NCBI GenBank assembly: GCA_036023115.1
Contig: JAYKKT010000089.1
Span: 21,633,001 to 21,697,000, forward strand
Source: Brasenia schreberi
Lineage: Eukaryota > Streptophyta > Magnoliopsida > Nymphaeales > Cabombaceae
DNA length: 64,000 nt
Direction: 5' to 3'
Shown: positions 1 to 10,970 of the stretch, piece after piece
Numbering within the stretch: position 1 is the stretch's first letter
How the letters are laid out: each line of letters starts with the position of its first letter
Made by a program: the position numbers and the translations under genes
Notes under the pieces: model-generated
Seen by the model: only the letters and a program-made list of their open reading frames with translations
What the model was told of the DNA's origin: nothing
The model's database searches: none

Positions 1-132
1 AAAAAGAAAAATCGATTCTCTTATGAAAAAGAGGGATTAAAGAAAAAATACTCCCAAAGGGAGACCCTCTATGAAAAAAAAAAAGAGGCCAAAAAGCTCA
101 AAAAGAGCAGTTTTCCGCCTTCTGTGCCTCAA

Positions 133-162
133 ACCACGGGACGCTTCAGAAGGGACCGTGGT
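133..162 (+). other. Conserved 3' UTR hairpin
   Basis: ACCACGG (133-139) and CCGTGGT (156-162) form a 7-bp stem around a 16-nt loop. The same block occurs near 5920 and 56810 on the plus strand, and near 23425 and 29750 on the minus strand, in elements that otherwise differ. Its role is unknown; an RNA element for export, packaging or 3' end formation is my inference. Confidence 0.6.
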
Positions 163-759
163 ATCTCTTTCCCATCCCTAGCTTATCCCAAGCTAAAGCA
201 TGGTTCATTTCGAGGAATCCTAAAGTAAAAATAGGATTTACTTACTTGAATTTCATCTTGTTTGAGAATTCGACGTTTCGAGTAAAGCGTAGGAATTTGA
301 AATGAAGCTTGTTTTCTTAGAAAACCTCCACTAGATAAGTGAGTGTTAAGACTCAAACAAGGGCAAGCACGAAGAGCTCGAGATCCTTGGGATCGAGGCT
401 CAAGACAGTTGTCCCTTTTGTAAATAGCTTTTGTAAATAAGTTTTGAAAACCGAACATCGAATAGCATAGGATTTGCTCACTTGGAGCAATAGACCTTGT
501 AAGTCTCTAGAGTTCGACCACATCAGGTCTCTGGGAGGTCGCCACTCTTGGCACCACACCCATGTCATCTGCATTCCACGCATGGTACTTGCATGAACAT
601 GATCCCATTTTAGGACCAGATTCCATAAGTAAAACCCTTTGGCGTGATATCTCCTCCTACTAGAGTTTGTAAATTGAGATTTTGCTAAAATTGGGATGAT
701 CCCATATTTTCGTGGCTAGATCTAGGGAGACATTAAAAGGGGTGTTTGTCATCTTTGCC

Positions 760-799
760 CTTATCCAAATCTATTTGGACAAGGCCAAAGAGGGGCATC
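760..799 (+). promoter_or_regulatory. Polypurine tract and flanking palindrome, element A
   Basis: The polypurine tract AAAGAGGGG (787-795) plus CATC precedes the 3' LTR. In this family class it primes plus-strand DNA synthesis. Just upstream, CTTATCCAAAT (760-770) faces ATTTGGACAAG (773-783), an 11-bp inverted repeat with one mismatch. The same arrangement precedes the LTRs of B, C, E, F and G. Confidence 0.8.
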
Positions 800-2033
800 T
801 GTAAACACCCCGAAATCCCACGAACTTCTTAAAACAAACCTGGTTTTATACAAGCAGCCCCAAAAGGCCATTTTTGAGTCTGGAAACCCAGGAGCCTTCC
901 AGACAACCCTGTACATACGTTTTGAACTCTATATTTCGAAAACATACATTATAGCTTTTAAAACCTTTTTAAAACATGTTTTGAAACCCCGAAGTGGCTT
1001 GGCCTGATCAAGACAGGACCAGGAGAGCTAAGAAGAGCCCGGAACCGGAGCACACGACGAGCCCGGCACAGCAACTCTTGTATCTGATTCACACCCCAGG
1101 ATCTCGAACGTCCAAGACCCTGCTCTTATCAAAATAGCATTTGAAGTCATCTCCGGAAGGCAGAAACGGAGGCGGACGACTATGTTGGCGAAGACCCAAC
1201 GCAGACGGAGTACTGATGCTGTCAGGCCCCGCACGAATCGTCCGTTTCGAACCCAGCTCGAAGGAGTCAGAGTTCAGTTTGGATTGGATCTGGACCATAT
1301 ATATCCAGATTCCAATCCAAACCCATATGTGGACTTGGATTTGGATTTGGATCCAGAGATCCAATCCAATATCCATATCCATGGCCCACATCACCTTCTC
1401 ATAAATGGAGGTGGGGCCCACTTGAAATTCACGTGGGATATTGGGCATGAGAGAGAGTGGGGATGGAAAATATCAAGAGTGTTGTATTAAGCTTGACTTG
1501 TGTGTCAAGTTTGGGTTTAATCATGCGGGTTAGCCTAATTGAGTGGGTTTAAGCTTGTAATTAGCTAAAACCTAACCTAGGGCTGCACCAACATGAGGTG
1601 ATCAAGGTCTATGGGCCATGCTAAGGGAGCTCCTTCACCTAAACCTAACCCAAAATGCCTAATCCCAGCCTAAACCCCTAATCCACCCCTAATCTGAACC
1701 TAATCACCTAACCCCCTTCCCTAATCCCGGCCTAATCCCAACCTAATCACCTAACCCACTTCCCTAATCCTTCCCTAAACCTAGATTAATTTCCCTAATC
1801 CTAGCCTAAACCTAGCCTAATCACCTAACCTAGCTCACTAAACCTCACCCTAAAACCCAACCACCTAACCTAGCCTTAAACCCCTAAACCACCCTTAGCC
1901 CACAATCTACCCAAACCCCTAGTTTTCAAAATATCTGGCCCAACCCTTTCCAGCCCACCTTATCTACATACCACCCTACCTAAACCACCTAACCACTACC
2001 CCAAGCCCAGCCCTAACTGACCTACCCATCCCC

Positions 2034-2070
2034 TATTTAAACCCCCCCCCTTTGGGGGCGGGTTTTCCAA
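2034..2070 (+). promoter_or_regulatory. LTR A TATA box with downstream C/G hairpin
   Basis: TATTTAA (2034-2040) is followed at once by a C run, TTT, then GGGGGCGGGTT, which can fold back as AACCC..CCCC/GGGG..GGGTT. The layout repeats in the other LTRs. It probably marks the U3/R boundary and the first bases of the transcript; no start site can be proved from sequence. Confidence 0.6.
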
Positions 2071-2204
2071 GCTAGAAGGCCCTCACCTCAGCCCAGCCGA
2101 CTCCACTCTCCACCTGCCCGCCTGCTCCACTCTCCACCTGCTCCACTCTCCACCTGCTCCACTCTCCACCTGCTTCATTTTCGAAGGGTTTTGTTTAAGT
2201 TGGG

Positions 2205-2745
2205 TGCGTTGTCTTTCAATTCAAGCACTCTCACACACATTGAGCTTTCGCTCTTATTTGAAAGACCCAAGTAAGGGCCGACCTATACTATTTGGGTTTC
2301 ATTTCATGTCGTGTGAGTAAGTCTTTCAATTCAAGCACTTTCACACACATTGAGCTTTCGCTCTTATTTGAAAGACCCAAGTAAGGGCCGACCTATACTA
2401 TTTGGGTTTCATTTCATGTCGTGTGAGTAAGTCTTTCAATTCAAGCACTCTCACACACATTGAGCCTTCGCTCTTATTCCCAAGACCTTAGTAAAGGCCT
2501 TATTGCAGTTATATTTGGGTTTCATTTATGTCGTGTGTGTAGTACTTCAATTCAAGCACTTTCACACACATTGAGCCTTCGCTCTTACTCCCCAAGACCT
2601 TAGTCAAGGCCATACTGCAATTTATATTTGGGTTTAATCTCATGTCGTGTGTGTAAGTCTTTCAATTCAAGCACGCACCCACATTGAGCCTTCGCTCTTA
2701 TTTGCAAGACCCAAGTAAGGGCTCGTATACATAATCTATATACAT
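2205..2745 (+). repeat. Tandem ~110-bp units in LTR A
   Basis: About five units. The phrase TCAAGCACT recurs at 2221, 2331, 2441, 2552 and about 2667 (spacing 110, 110, 111, 115). Each unit holds TTGAGC(T/C)TTCGCTCTTA, whose GAGC/GCTC arms can pair, then a second short inverted repeat around AAGACC..AAGGCC. Homologous arrays lie in every other long LTR here. Confidence 0.85.
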
Positions 2746-3082
2746 ATCTCCCTTCGGTTATTTCCCTTCGGTTATTTCCCTTCAGTATTGTCTTTACATT
2801 TCGGGTTTTCCCTTTGGAGTAGCGTGAGTTTGCATTGCATCTACGCCATACCACGAGGTAGGACGCATATTGCATCAAAGCAAGCCCCGCTCGAATTCGC
2901 CCATGTAGTGGAGTGTTCATAACACACAAACTAGGTGGCCCGAAAAGGGATAAAAGAAAAGATTTAGGCACGTGCAAATCCACGTGATCTAAAACATGCA
3001 ATCGCATCTTAAAGACCCGAAATAGACACCTCGAACCGCTTCGTAGACTTTTCTCCCCAAAAACTCGATTTTTGCAAAGCGT

Positions 3083-3212
3083 ACAGACTAACCCTTGCGC
3101 ATCGGTGCAAGAAAGTCTGCGATGACAAGAGCTTACTTGCTCACAGTCGCCACGTTTAGAAGTCAGTGTTAAAAATATCTTCGCTAGCTTAAGTAAGCTA
3201 GCTGGCACGCCC
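3083..3212 (+). other. Structured U5 block of LTR A
   Basis: CTTGC (3094-3098) can pair with GCAAG (3107-3111). Further on, the palindrome GCTAGCTTAAGTAAGCTAGC (3183-3202) is followed by TGGCACGCCC (3203-3212), which repeats the first ten bases of this family's primer-binding site. The block is conserved in all LTRs of the window, including the divergent F LTR. Confidence 0.75.
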
Positions 3213-3300
3213 TATTTGCATACATAGGCCTTAGACACACGAGAAGATCCGCTCCAAGCCCTGAAAAAGGCGAAGAGGCAGGGATTTTCGCGCGTCTACA

Positions 3301-4285
3301 AGTATGCCATCTACTATATTTCGAAAACTCTCTTGGCTTATGATCGAAATTATCAAGCCATGGAGAAGACGTGCTTGGCCTTAGTTTGGGCCTGCCAGAA
3401 ATTCAGACACTATTTCTTAGATCATGAAATCTGGATAGTGTCCAAGCTTGATCCGATCAAGCACCTGTTCGAAAAACCCATTGTCACTGGTAGATTGGGC
3501 AAATGGCAACTCCTTCTAATGGAGTATGACTTAAAATATCATCACCAGATCTCCGTTAAAGGGCAGGCCCTCACAGACTATGTGGTTGAGTTCCCCCTAG
3601 AGGACGCATATCCCACACTTGATGAAATGCCCGACGAGGCATATTGCAAAACCACTTTCAATACCACATTTTGGCAAACAATTTCAAAAACCAAGTGTGG
3701 AAGATGCACTTCGATGGGGCACGAGACCAACGAGGGGCTGGTGTTGGGGTCATCCTCATCTCCCCCAAAAAGGGCGAGATTCCCATAGCAATCCGCCTAG
3801 ATTTCGAATGTTCCAACAACATAGCTGAGTATGAAGCACTCATACAAGGCTTAAGGATTTCGAAAACTCTAGGGGCATCATGCATTGAGGTCTTCGGAGA
3901 TTCACTCATTGTCATAAACCAGGTTTTAAAAATTTGGCAAGTACGTAACAAAAAACTACTTCCATATCACGAGTTGGCCACTCGATAGGTAGAGTCATTC
4001 CAATCGTGTAAACTCACACACGTGGGAAGAGAGGACAATGGCATTGCCGATGCCCTCTCCTCCTTGGGTTCAGCCCTAAAGGTCAATCCCATTTCAGGGA
4101 CCCGACCTTTGGAAATATGGCATGCGCCCAACCCATCCACACACGATTTGAATATTTGCCAACATAACCCAGATTCTGTTGAAAAACCTTGGTTTTACGA
4201 CATCAAGCATTTTTTAGAAAATGAGGGATTCACCAAGGATGCCACATCCAAAGATAAGGCATTCATCCGTAAAATTTCGACCTGA
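3301..4285 (+). pseudogene. Element B pol: RNase H and archaeal-type RNase H (broken)
   Basis: The 3' part of ORF2 of a Tat-lineage element, starting abruptly where the A LTR ends. The classical RNase H tail reads NYQAMEKTCLALVWACQKF and continues to about 3560. A second, archaeal-type RNase H follows: FDGAR near 3710, NNIAEYEALI near 3820, FGDS near 3895, GREDNGIADALSS near 4030, so its acidic residues are visible. A second RNase H is the hallmark of the Tat lineage. Breaks: a 1-nt deletion near 3638 shifts frame, a TAG lies at about 3986, and CGA to TGA occurs at 4283. The equivalent G region is 54180-54960. Not functional. Confidence 0.9.
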
Positions 4286-5415
4286 TACACCATTCTGGGT
4301 GGGGTTCTATATAAGAAAAGTTTTACCAGCATCCTACTTAGGTGTATCGATCTAGAGGAGGCTAGGATAGAGAATGTGGAGGTCATGTTAATGCCAACAT
4401 GATGGCAATGAAAATACTTAGAGCGAGTTATTTTTGGTCCACCCTGAAAAAGGATTGTCACGATCATGTTAGGAAGTGTCATGCATGTCAAGTGCATGGA
4501 CAAGCCATTCATATCCCCTCATCTGCATTGCATTCCGTGGTCAGCCCCTGGCCATTCACCATGTGGGCGTTTGACATCGTAGGCCCTATATTTCCAAAAG
4601 CCTCGAATGGGCATTGATTCATTTTAGCAGCCACTGAGTATTTCTCCAAATGGGTGGAAGTCATCTCCCTAACCAACGCATTGGGGCAACAAGTGGTGGC
4701 TTTCATTAGGAGGAATATCTTGGCTCGATTTGGGGTTCCACGAGACCTTGTGTCTGATAATGGCACCCCATTCAAGAACGAGCGGATGGTTAAGTTGTGC
4801 AACACGTATGGCATAACTCACCACTTCTCTTCGCCCTACTACCCTCAAGGCAACGGCCAAGCCGAAGCCACAAACAAGACTCTCATTAATATAATTGAGA
4901 AAACCTTAGAGAAGGGTAGGACATGGCATGAGAAGCTGGATGAAGCCTTATGGGCTTATAGGACTTCCATCCAGACTCCCACGAATGCCACACCATTCGA
5001 ATTGGTTTATGGCATGAACGCCATTCTTCCCATTCATACTCAATTGCATTCATTCCATACATCAATAGCACTCGACCTCCCCCTAGAGATGCTTCAGCAT
5101 TCTAGGATGGCCGAACTAGATTTGCTAGATGAGAGGCGACTCCTTGCTATGGATCATGCTCGTGCATACCGGCAAAGGATAGCCCGACACTATGGCAAAC
5201 ACATGAGACCTCACCACTTTGAAGTGGGAGATTTGGTTTTAAAAATCATCCACTACCGTGGCCCACATCTCCTTGGAAAGTGGCGCCCCAAGTGGGATGG
5301 ACCCTATGTTGTACGTGCAACCACCACGAACAACTCGTATTGGTTGATCGACGTAGAAGGTAGGAATTTAGCAGATCCTATCAATATTCAATACTTAAAG
5401 AAGTATTATGTGTAG
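4286..5415 (+). pseudogene. Element B integrase (broken)
   Basis: Integrase inserts the cDNA copy into the genome. Visible parts: zinc-binding half KCHACQVHG near 4480; catalytic core with first Asp in AFDIVGPIF (about 4570), second in SDNGTPF (about 4760) and Glu in GNGQAEATNK (about 4860); C-terminal domain FEVGDLVLK to the stop at 5413. Compared with G, 22 nt are missing near 4371, which removes the zinc-domain histidines and shifts frame. CGA to TGA at about 4616 stops the frame again. From 4654 a 253-residue stretch remains open. Confidence 0.92.
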
Positions 5416-6594
5416 GATTTGGGTTAAATTCCAATTTTTGAAAATTTTAGGGATAGCTGCCCTGAGACCTAAAAATAAGGTGCAAAGGCAAAATCGTGTG
5501 ACCCTGAGTGAGAGAATTCGCACTTGTAAAAGAGTGGAGTCTTCAAAATCATGGTTACATTTCAAAATCCTTCTTCTTACAAAGAAAGGCCTAGTTCAAT
5601 ATAGCAAGATACTTGCAAGTAGTACGTGCTATTTCTAAATAGGCTGATCTGGAATGGATCGAGTGTGAGCTTGGGATAAGCCCTCTCCTCTTCTCTTCTC
5701 CTTCCAAAAGGAAAATGTGGCCCAAATAAAGAGAATTTCCCCTTCAAAGTCTCTTTCCAAAAGAAAGAAACCAGAATTCAAAAGAAAAATCGATTCTCTT
5801 GTGAAAAAAAGAGAGGGATTAAAGAAAAAATACTCCCAAAGGGAGACCCTCTATGGAAAAAAGGAAAAAGAGGCCAAAAAGCTCAAAAACAGCAGTTTTC
5901 CGCCTTCTATGCCTTAAACCATGAGACACTTCAGAAGGGACCGTGGTATCTCTTTCCCATCCCTAGCTTATCCCAAGCTAAAACATGGTTCATTTCGAGG
6001 AATCCTAAAGTAAAAATAGGATTTACTTACTTGAATTTCATTTTGTTTGAGAATTTGACGTTTCGAGTAAGATGTAGGAATTTGAAATATGCCTTGTTTT
6101 CTTATAAAACCTTTGCTAGATAAGCGAGTGTCAAGACTCAAGCAAAGGCAAACACGAAGAGCTCCAGATCCTTAGGATTGAGACTCAAGACAATTGTCCC
6201 TTTTGTAAATAGTTTTTGTAAATAGATTTTGAAAAGTCGAACATCGAACAGCATAGGATTCGCTCACTTGTTGCAGTAGGCCTCATAAGTCTCAAGAGTT
6301 TGACCATGTATCTGGTCTCTTGGAGGTCGCCACTCTTGGCACCACACCCATGTCATGCATCTACATACCCACGGACGGACATTTGCATAACATGATCCCA
6401 TTTTAGGACCAGAAACCATTTTTTATATCCCTTTGGCGTGATATCTCCTCCTACCAGGGTTTTAAAACTGAGATTTTGCTAAAGATTGGGACGATCCCAT
6501 ATTTTCGTGGTTAGATCTAGGGAGACATTAAAAGGGGTGTTTGTCATCTTTGCCATTATCCAAATCAATTTGGACAATGCCAAAGAGGGGCATC
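5416..6594 (+). mobile_element. Element B 3' untranslated region
   Basis: Non-coding stretch between the integrase stop and the LTR, collinear with 56303-57477 of G and 1-799 of A. It contains a purine-rich lysine-like tract (5710-5890), a degraded copy of the 3' UTR hairpin (about 5918-5947), a palindrome around ATTATCCAAATCAATTTGG (about 6555), and the polypurine tract AAAGAGGGG (6582-6590). Confidence 0.85.
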
Positions 6595-7844
6595 TGTAAA
6601 CACCCCGAAATCCCACGAACTTCTCAAATAAACCTGGTTTTTGTAAAAGCAACCCCAAAGGGCTATTTTGAGTCTGGAAACCTAGGAGCCTTCCAGACAA
6701 ACCTTGTACATATGTTTAAACTGTATATGCTTTAAAATATGTATAATATGTTTTTAAAACCTTTTAAAACACGTTTTTGAAACCCCACGAAGCGGCTTGG
6801 CCTGATGAAAGTAGGACCAGAAGAGCCAAAGAGAGCCCGGAACCGGAGCACATTTCGAGCCCGGCACAGCAACTCTCATGTTGGATCCACCCCTAGGATC
6901 TCGAGCATCCAAGTCCCTGTTATCAGCAAAAATCATGTGAAATCATCTCCGGAAGGTGAAAACAGAAGCGGACGACCATGTTGGCGAAGACCCAACGCAG
7001 ATGGAGTACTGATGCTATCAGACCCTGCACAAACCGTTCGTTTCGAACATACCCTGAAGGAGTCAGAATTCAGTTTGGATTGGATCTAGACCATATATAT
7101 CCAGATCCCAATCCAAATGTATGTGTGGATTTGGATTTGGATTTGGATTTGGATCCAGAGATCCAATCCAATATCCACATCCATGGCCCACATCACCTTC
7201 TCATAAATGGAGGTGGGTCCCACTTGAAATTCACGTGGGATTATGGGCGTGAGAGAGAATGAGGAGGATAAGCATGAGGGAGATGTATTAAGCTTTACTT
7301 GTGTGTCAAGTTTTTGGTTAATCATGTGGGTTAGCCTAATTAATGAGGGTTTAAGCTTGTATGAGCCTACACCTAACCTAGGGCTGCACCAACATGATGC
7401 AACTAGGTCTATGGGTTATGCAAAGGGACCTTCCTAACCCAATCCTAAGCCAAAACCCCTAATCCTAGCCATTTACCCTAATCCCAGCCTAATCCTAGCC
7501 TAATCACCTAACCCACTTCATTAATACCGGCCTAGTCCCAACCTAATCAACTAACCCACCTCCCTAATCCTTCCCTAAACCTAGCCTAATTCCCTTAATC
7601 CTAACCTAATCCTAGCGTAAACACCTAACCCACCTCACTAAACCTCACCCCAAAACCAACCCACCTAGCTAAGCCCTAAACCACTAAACCACCCCACCTA
7701 AACCCTAGCACACCATATCCCTAAAACCACCTAAAACAAAATATCTGGCCCCCCCTCAAAACCAGCCCACCTTATCACCACACCACCACCACCTAACCAC
7801 CAAACCGCCCTCTCAAAACCAGCCCCAACCGACCCTTTGAAACC

Positions 7845-7885
7845 TATAAAACCCCCCCCTAGTGGGCGGGTTTTTCATGATCTTT
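7845..7885 (+). promoter_or_regulatory. LTR B TATA box and hairpin
   Basis: TATAAAA (7845-7851) runs into a C tract, then CTAGT, then GGGCGGGTTTTT. The AAACCC and GGGTTT arms can pair. Same position and layout as in the C, G and H LTRs. Probable RNA polymerase II core promoter of the LTR. Confidence 0.65.
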
Positions 7886-8974
7886 TTCAACCAGCACTTG
7901 GGCCAGCCGAGCCCTCTCTCACCTTGCTCTCTTCTCTCACCTGCTCCACCACTACCCTCGGCCTGCTCCACCCCACGCCACCACTACCTCCCGGCCTGCT
8001 CCACTCCACGTTGCCACCGACCGCCCGGCCAGCTCCATCCACCTTCCACCCGGCTGCCCTTCTTCCACACACCGACCTCCCTCTCCTATCCGGTTAGTAC
8101 CTCATCCCAACTTCACCCTATCTTCTCTCCCCCTCCACTCTCAGCCACCCATACCACCACAATACTACACCACCACAACCTTCCTACCACCCTTCCCCAT
8201 TCGGCCAGACACAACCCATTACACCACCCGCTTCCCTACTTTCCCCTTAGTGACACCCCAGCCACCTTACCATGCTCCCTAGGACCTGCCCTTCCTCTCC
8301 TTAGTCACCTCTTAGCTCCACCTTCCATAGCACCCTACCTCCCTATTCGTGACATCCCCTAACAATCCCAGCCGGCCACCACTTAAACCGCCACCAGTCG
8401 GCCAGCCACAACCCACTGCATCCAAGCCACCCGGCCAGTCACACCCTCTTCCTTAAACCATCCTCCTTAGTCACCCCTTAGCTCTACCTTCCATAGAACC
8501 AGCCCTATACCTTAGTGACCCTCCCTAACCACTTCAGCCCGAGACACCACGGCAGCACCCTACTAGCAGCCGACAAGCTCCAAGGCACCACACTCGCACT
8601 CTCTCGTCACCCGGCCAGCACACCCCTTTGCCGTGCCATTCCGAGGAGCTCCCTCTTGCAGCCCAAGGCGACGCCCAAGCCCAAGCTCAAGCAAGTCACC
8701 TCCGGACCAGCTATAAGTAAGTGCCTAACTCGGTCCTCATTTGTAGACTTGCTTAAGTTAAATTAAATTTCATACGGGGTTGTAATAATGGAGCATTGCC
8801 TCCCCCCGCTTGTAATAACGTGGCTTGGCACACCCACACACACGTGCACTTGAGCCTACCTCGCTCTTAGTTGTTTACGATTTTGAACACACACGGGCCT
8901 AATCAGCCCTTAAGATATAAATTTATTTATATATTTTAAGATGCGTGGGGTTTTGCTTAAGTTGTGTGTGTTGT

Positions 8975-9330
8975 CTTTCAATTCTCGCACTCACCCACAT
9001 TGAGCTTTCGCTCTTATTTACAAGACCCAAGTAAGGGCCGTGTTATATTTCCCTTGGGTTTAATTTCATGTCGTGTGTGTTGTCTTTCAATTCTCGCACT
9101 CACACACATTGAGCTTTCGCTCTTACTCCCAAGACCTTAGTTAAGGCCATATTGCAATTTATATTTGGGTTTAATTTCATGTTGTGTGCGTAGTACTTCA
9201 ATTCTCGCACTCACACACATTGAGCTTTCGCTCTTACTCCCAAGACCTTAGTTAAGGCCATATTGCAATTTATATTTGGGTTTTATTTAAGTCGTGTGAG
9301 TTGTCTTTCAATATATACACGACACCCATG
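8975..9330 (+). repeat. Tandem ~100-bp units in LTR B
   Basis: Three full units and a partial one, each with CACTCACACACATTGAGCTT and a CGCTCTTA motif. Two units carry the palindrome CCTTAGTTAAGG. The array lies between R and U5 in the same place as in A, C and G. Confidence 0.8.
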
Positions 9331-9652
9331 CAACACGTTGGCGACCTTCGGGCCCATATATATTATAAGTATTTCCCTTTCGGCTATGTCTTTATGATTT
9401 GGGTTTTAAGGTTCAGCAGTGTGCGTAGTCTTTACATATATACACAGCACACACTTTCGCATCAGTGCAAGAAGGTCTGCGATGAAAAGAGCTTGCTTGC
9501 TCACAGTCGCCACGTTAGGAGTCAGATTTAAATTTCTCTTCGCTAGCTTAAGTAAGCTAGCTGGCACGCCCTTTTGCTTAATTAGAACTTAAACACACGA
9601 AAAGGTTCGCTTCAGGCCTAAGAACCAGGAGCGGGAATTTTCTGCGTCTACA

Positions 9653-9734
9653 AGATTTAGGGAGACATTTAAAGGGGTGTTTGTTGTCTTTGCCATTATC
9701 CAAATCAATTTGGATAATGACAAAGAGGGGCATC
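9653..9734 (+). mobile_element. 3' end of an internal region, C-type element
   Basis: 82 bp matching the last bases before the polypurine tract in B and G, including the perfect inverted repeat ATTATCCAAAT/ATTTGGATAAT and AAAGAGGGG (9722-9730). It shows that the LTR on its right was, or still acts as, the 3' LTR of an element whose body was cut by B. Confidence 0.8.
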
Positions 9735-10928
9735 TGTAAACACCCCGAAATCCCACAAATTTCTCAAATAACCTGGTTTTGTAAAAGCAGCCCCAAAGGG
9801 CTATTTTGAGTCTGGAAACCCAAGAGCCTTCCAGGCAAACCCTGTACATATGCTTTAAACTATATATGTTTTAAATATGTATAATATCGTTTTAAAACCT
9901 TTTAAAAGATGTTTTGAAACCCCACAAAGCGACTTGGCCTGATGAAAGCAGGACTAGAAGACCAAAAGAGAGCCCGGAACCGGAGCACATGTCGAGCCCG
10001 GCACAACAACTCTCGTGTTAGATTCATCCCCAGAATCTCGAACATCCAAGCCCCTGTTATCAAAACAAACTCTTTGAAATCATCTCCGGAAGGTGAAAAC
10101 AGAAGTGGACGACCATGTTGGCGAAGACCCAACGCAAGACAGAGTACTGATGCTGTCAGGCCTCGCACAAACCGTTCATTTCGAACATACCCTGAAGGAG
10201 TCAGAATTCAGTTTTGGATTGGATCTGGACCATATATATCCAGATCCCAATCCAAACGTATATGTGGATTTGGATTTGGATTTGGATCCAAAGATCCAAT
10301 CCAATATCCACATCCATGACCCACATCACCTTCTCATAAATGAAGGTGGGGCCCACTTGAAATTCATGTGGGATCTTGGGCATGAGGGAGAATGGGGAGG
10401 ATTAAATGTGAGGGAAATGTATTAAGCTTGACTTGTGTGTCAAGTTTTGGGTTAATCATGTGGGTTAGCCTAATGAGTGTAGGTTTAAACTTGTATAAAC
10501 CTACACCTAACCTAGGGCTGCACCAACATGATGCAACTAGGTCTATGGGCCATGCAAAGGGATGCTCCTAACCTAATCCTAAGCTAAACCCCCTAATCCT
10601 AGCCATTTTCCCTAAACCCGACCTAAACCTAGCCTAATCACCTAACCCACTTCCCTAAACCTAGCCTAATTCCCCTAACCTCACCCTAATCCTAGCCTAA
10701 ACACCTAACCCACCTCACTAAACCTCACCCTAAACCCAACCCACCTAGCTAAGCCCTAAACCACTAAACCAGCCCACCTAAATCCCTAGCACACCATATC
10801 CCTAAAACCACCTAAGCTAAATATCTGCCCCCCCCCCTAAATATCTGGCCCACCTTATCCCCAAACCATCACCACCTAACCACTAAACCAGCCCCCCAAA
10901 CCCAGCCCAAACTGACCCACCCAAGCCC

Positions 10929-10970
10929 TATAAACCCCCCCCCCCCTAGTGGGCGGGTTTTTCAAGTTTC
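10929..10970 (+). promoter_or_regulatory. LTR C TATA box and hairpin
   Basis: TATAAA (10929-10934) is followed by a C tract, CTAGT and GGGCGGGTTTTT. Arms AAACCC and GGGTTT can pair. Likely core promoter of the LTR, by comparison with the other copies. Confidence 0.65.

Larger units (their letters stand above)
1..799 (+). mobile_element. Element A, 3' untranslated internal region
   Basis: Non-coding 3' end of a Tat-type Ty3/gypsy element whose coding part lies left of the window. It is collinear with the 3' UTRs of B (5416-6594) and G (56303-57477): a lysine-codon-like purine-rich start, a conserved hairpin at 133-162, then a run of unremarkable sequence. It ends in a palindrome (760-783) and the polypurine tract AAAGAGGGG (787-795), followed directly by the LTR start TGTAAACACC. 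The short reading frames here are not conserved between copies and I do not regard them as genes. Confidence 0.85.
800..3300 (+). mobile_element. 3' LTR of element A
   Basis: Starts TGTAAACACCCC directly after the polypurine tract and ends CTACA. U3 contains a GGATTT/AATCCA palindromic block (about 1310-1385) and a degenerate telomere-like C-strand stretch (about 1625-1990). A TATA-like box lies at 2034, followed by tandem repeats (about 2205-2745) and a structured U5 (about 3083-3212). At 2501 bp it is shorter than the B, C and G LTRs. The right edge cuts into RNase H coding sequence of B; the expected 5-bp target duplication would be AGTAT (3301-3305), but the left partner is outside the window. 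Confidence 0.9.
6595..9652 (+). mobile_element. 3' LTR of element B
   Basis: Starts TGTAAACACCCC after the polypurine tract and ends GCGTCTACA. It has the full family layout: a GGATTT/AATCCA block (about 7110-7180), a telomere-like stretch (about 7430-7760), TATAAAA at 7845, a long C-rich R region with GCCGGCC/GTCGGCC motifs, tandem ~100-bp units (about 8975-9330), and a U5 palindrome with TGGCACGCCC near 9560. Sequence to the right resumes inside the 3' end of another element of the same family, so B inserted into C. Confidence 0.9.

Noticed and set aside
1620..1990. True interstitial telomere
   Set aside because: Units are too degenerate (CCTAACCC, CCTAATCC mixed) and recur at the same place in every LTR, so they belong to the LTR.
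2600..3208. 202-codon minus-strand open frame
   Set aside because: Lies antisense across LTR A repeats and U5; the equivalent positions in B, C and G LTRs do not keep it.
7837..8362. Pro/Ser/Thr-rich open frames in the C-rich part of LTR B, with similar ones at 10949, 20519, 38692, 40199 and 58691
   Set aside because: They fall in the R region of the LTRs, overlap in several frames, contain only low-complexity composition and are not conserved in frame between copies.
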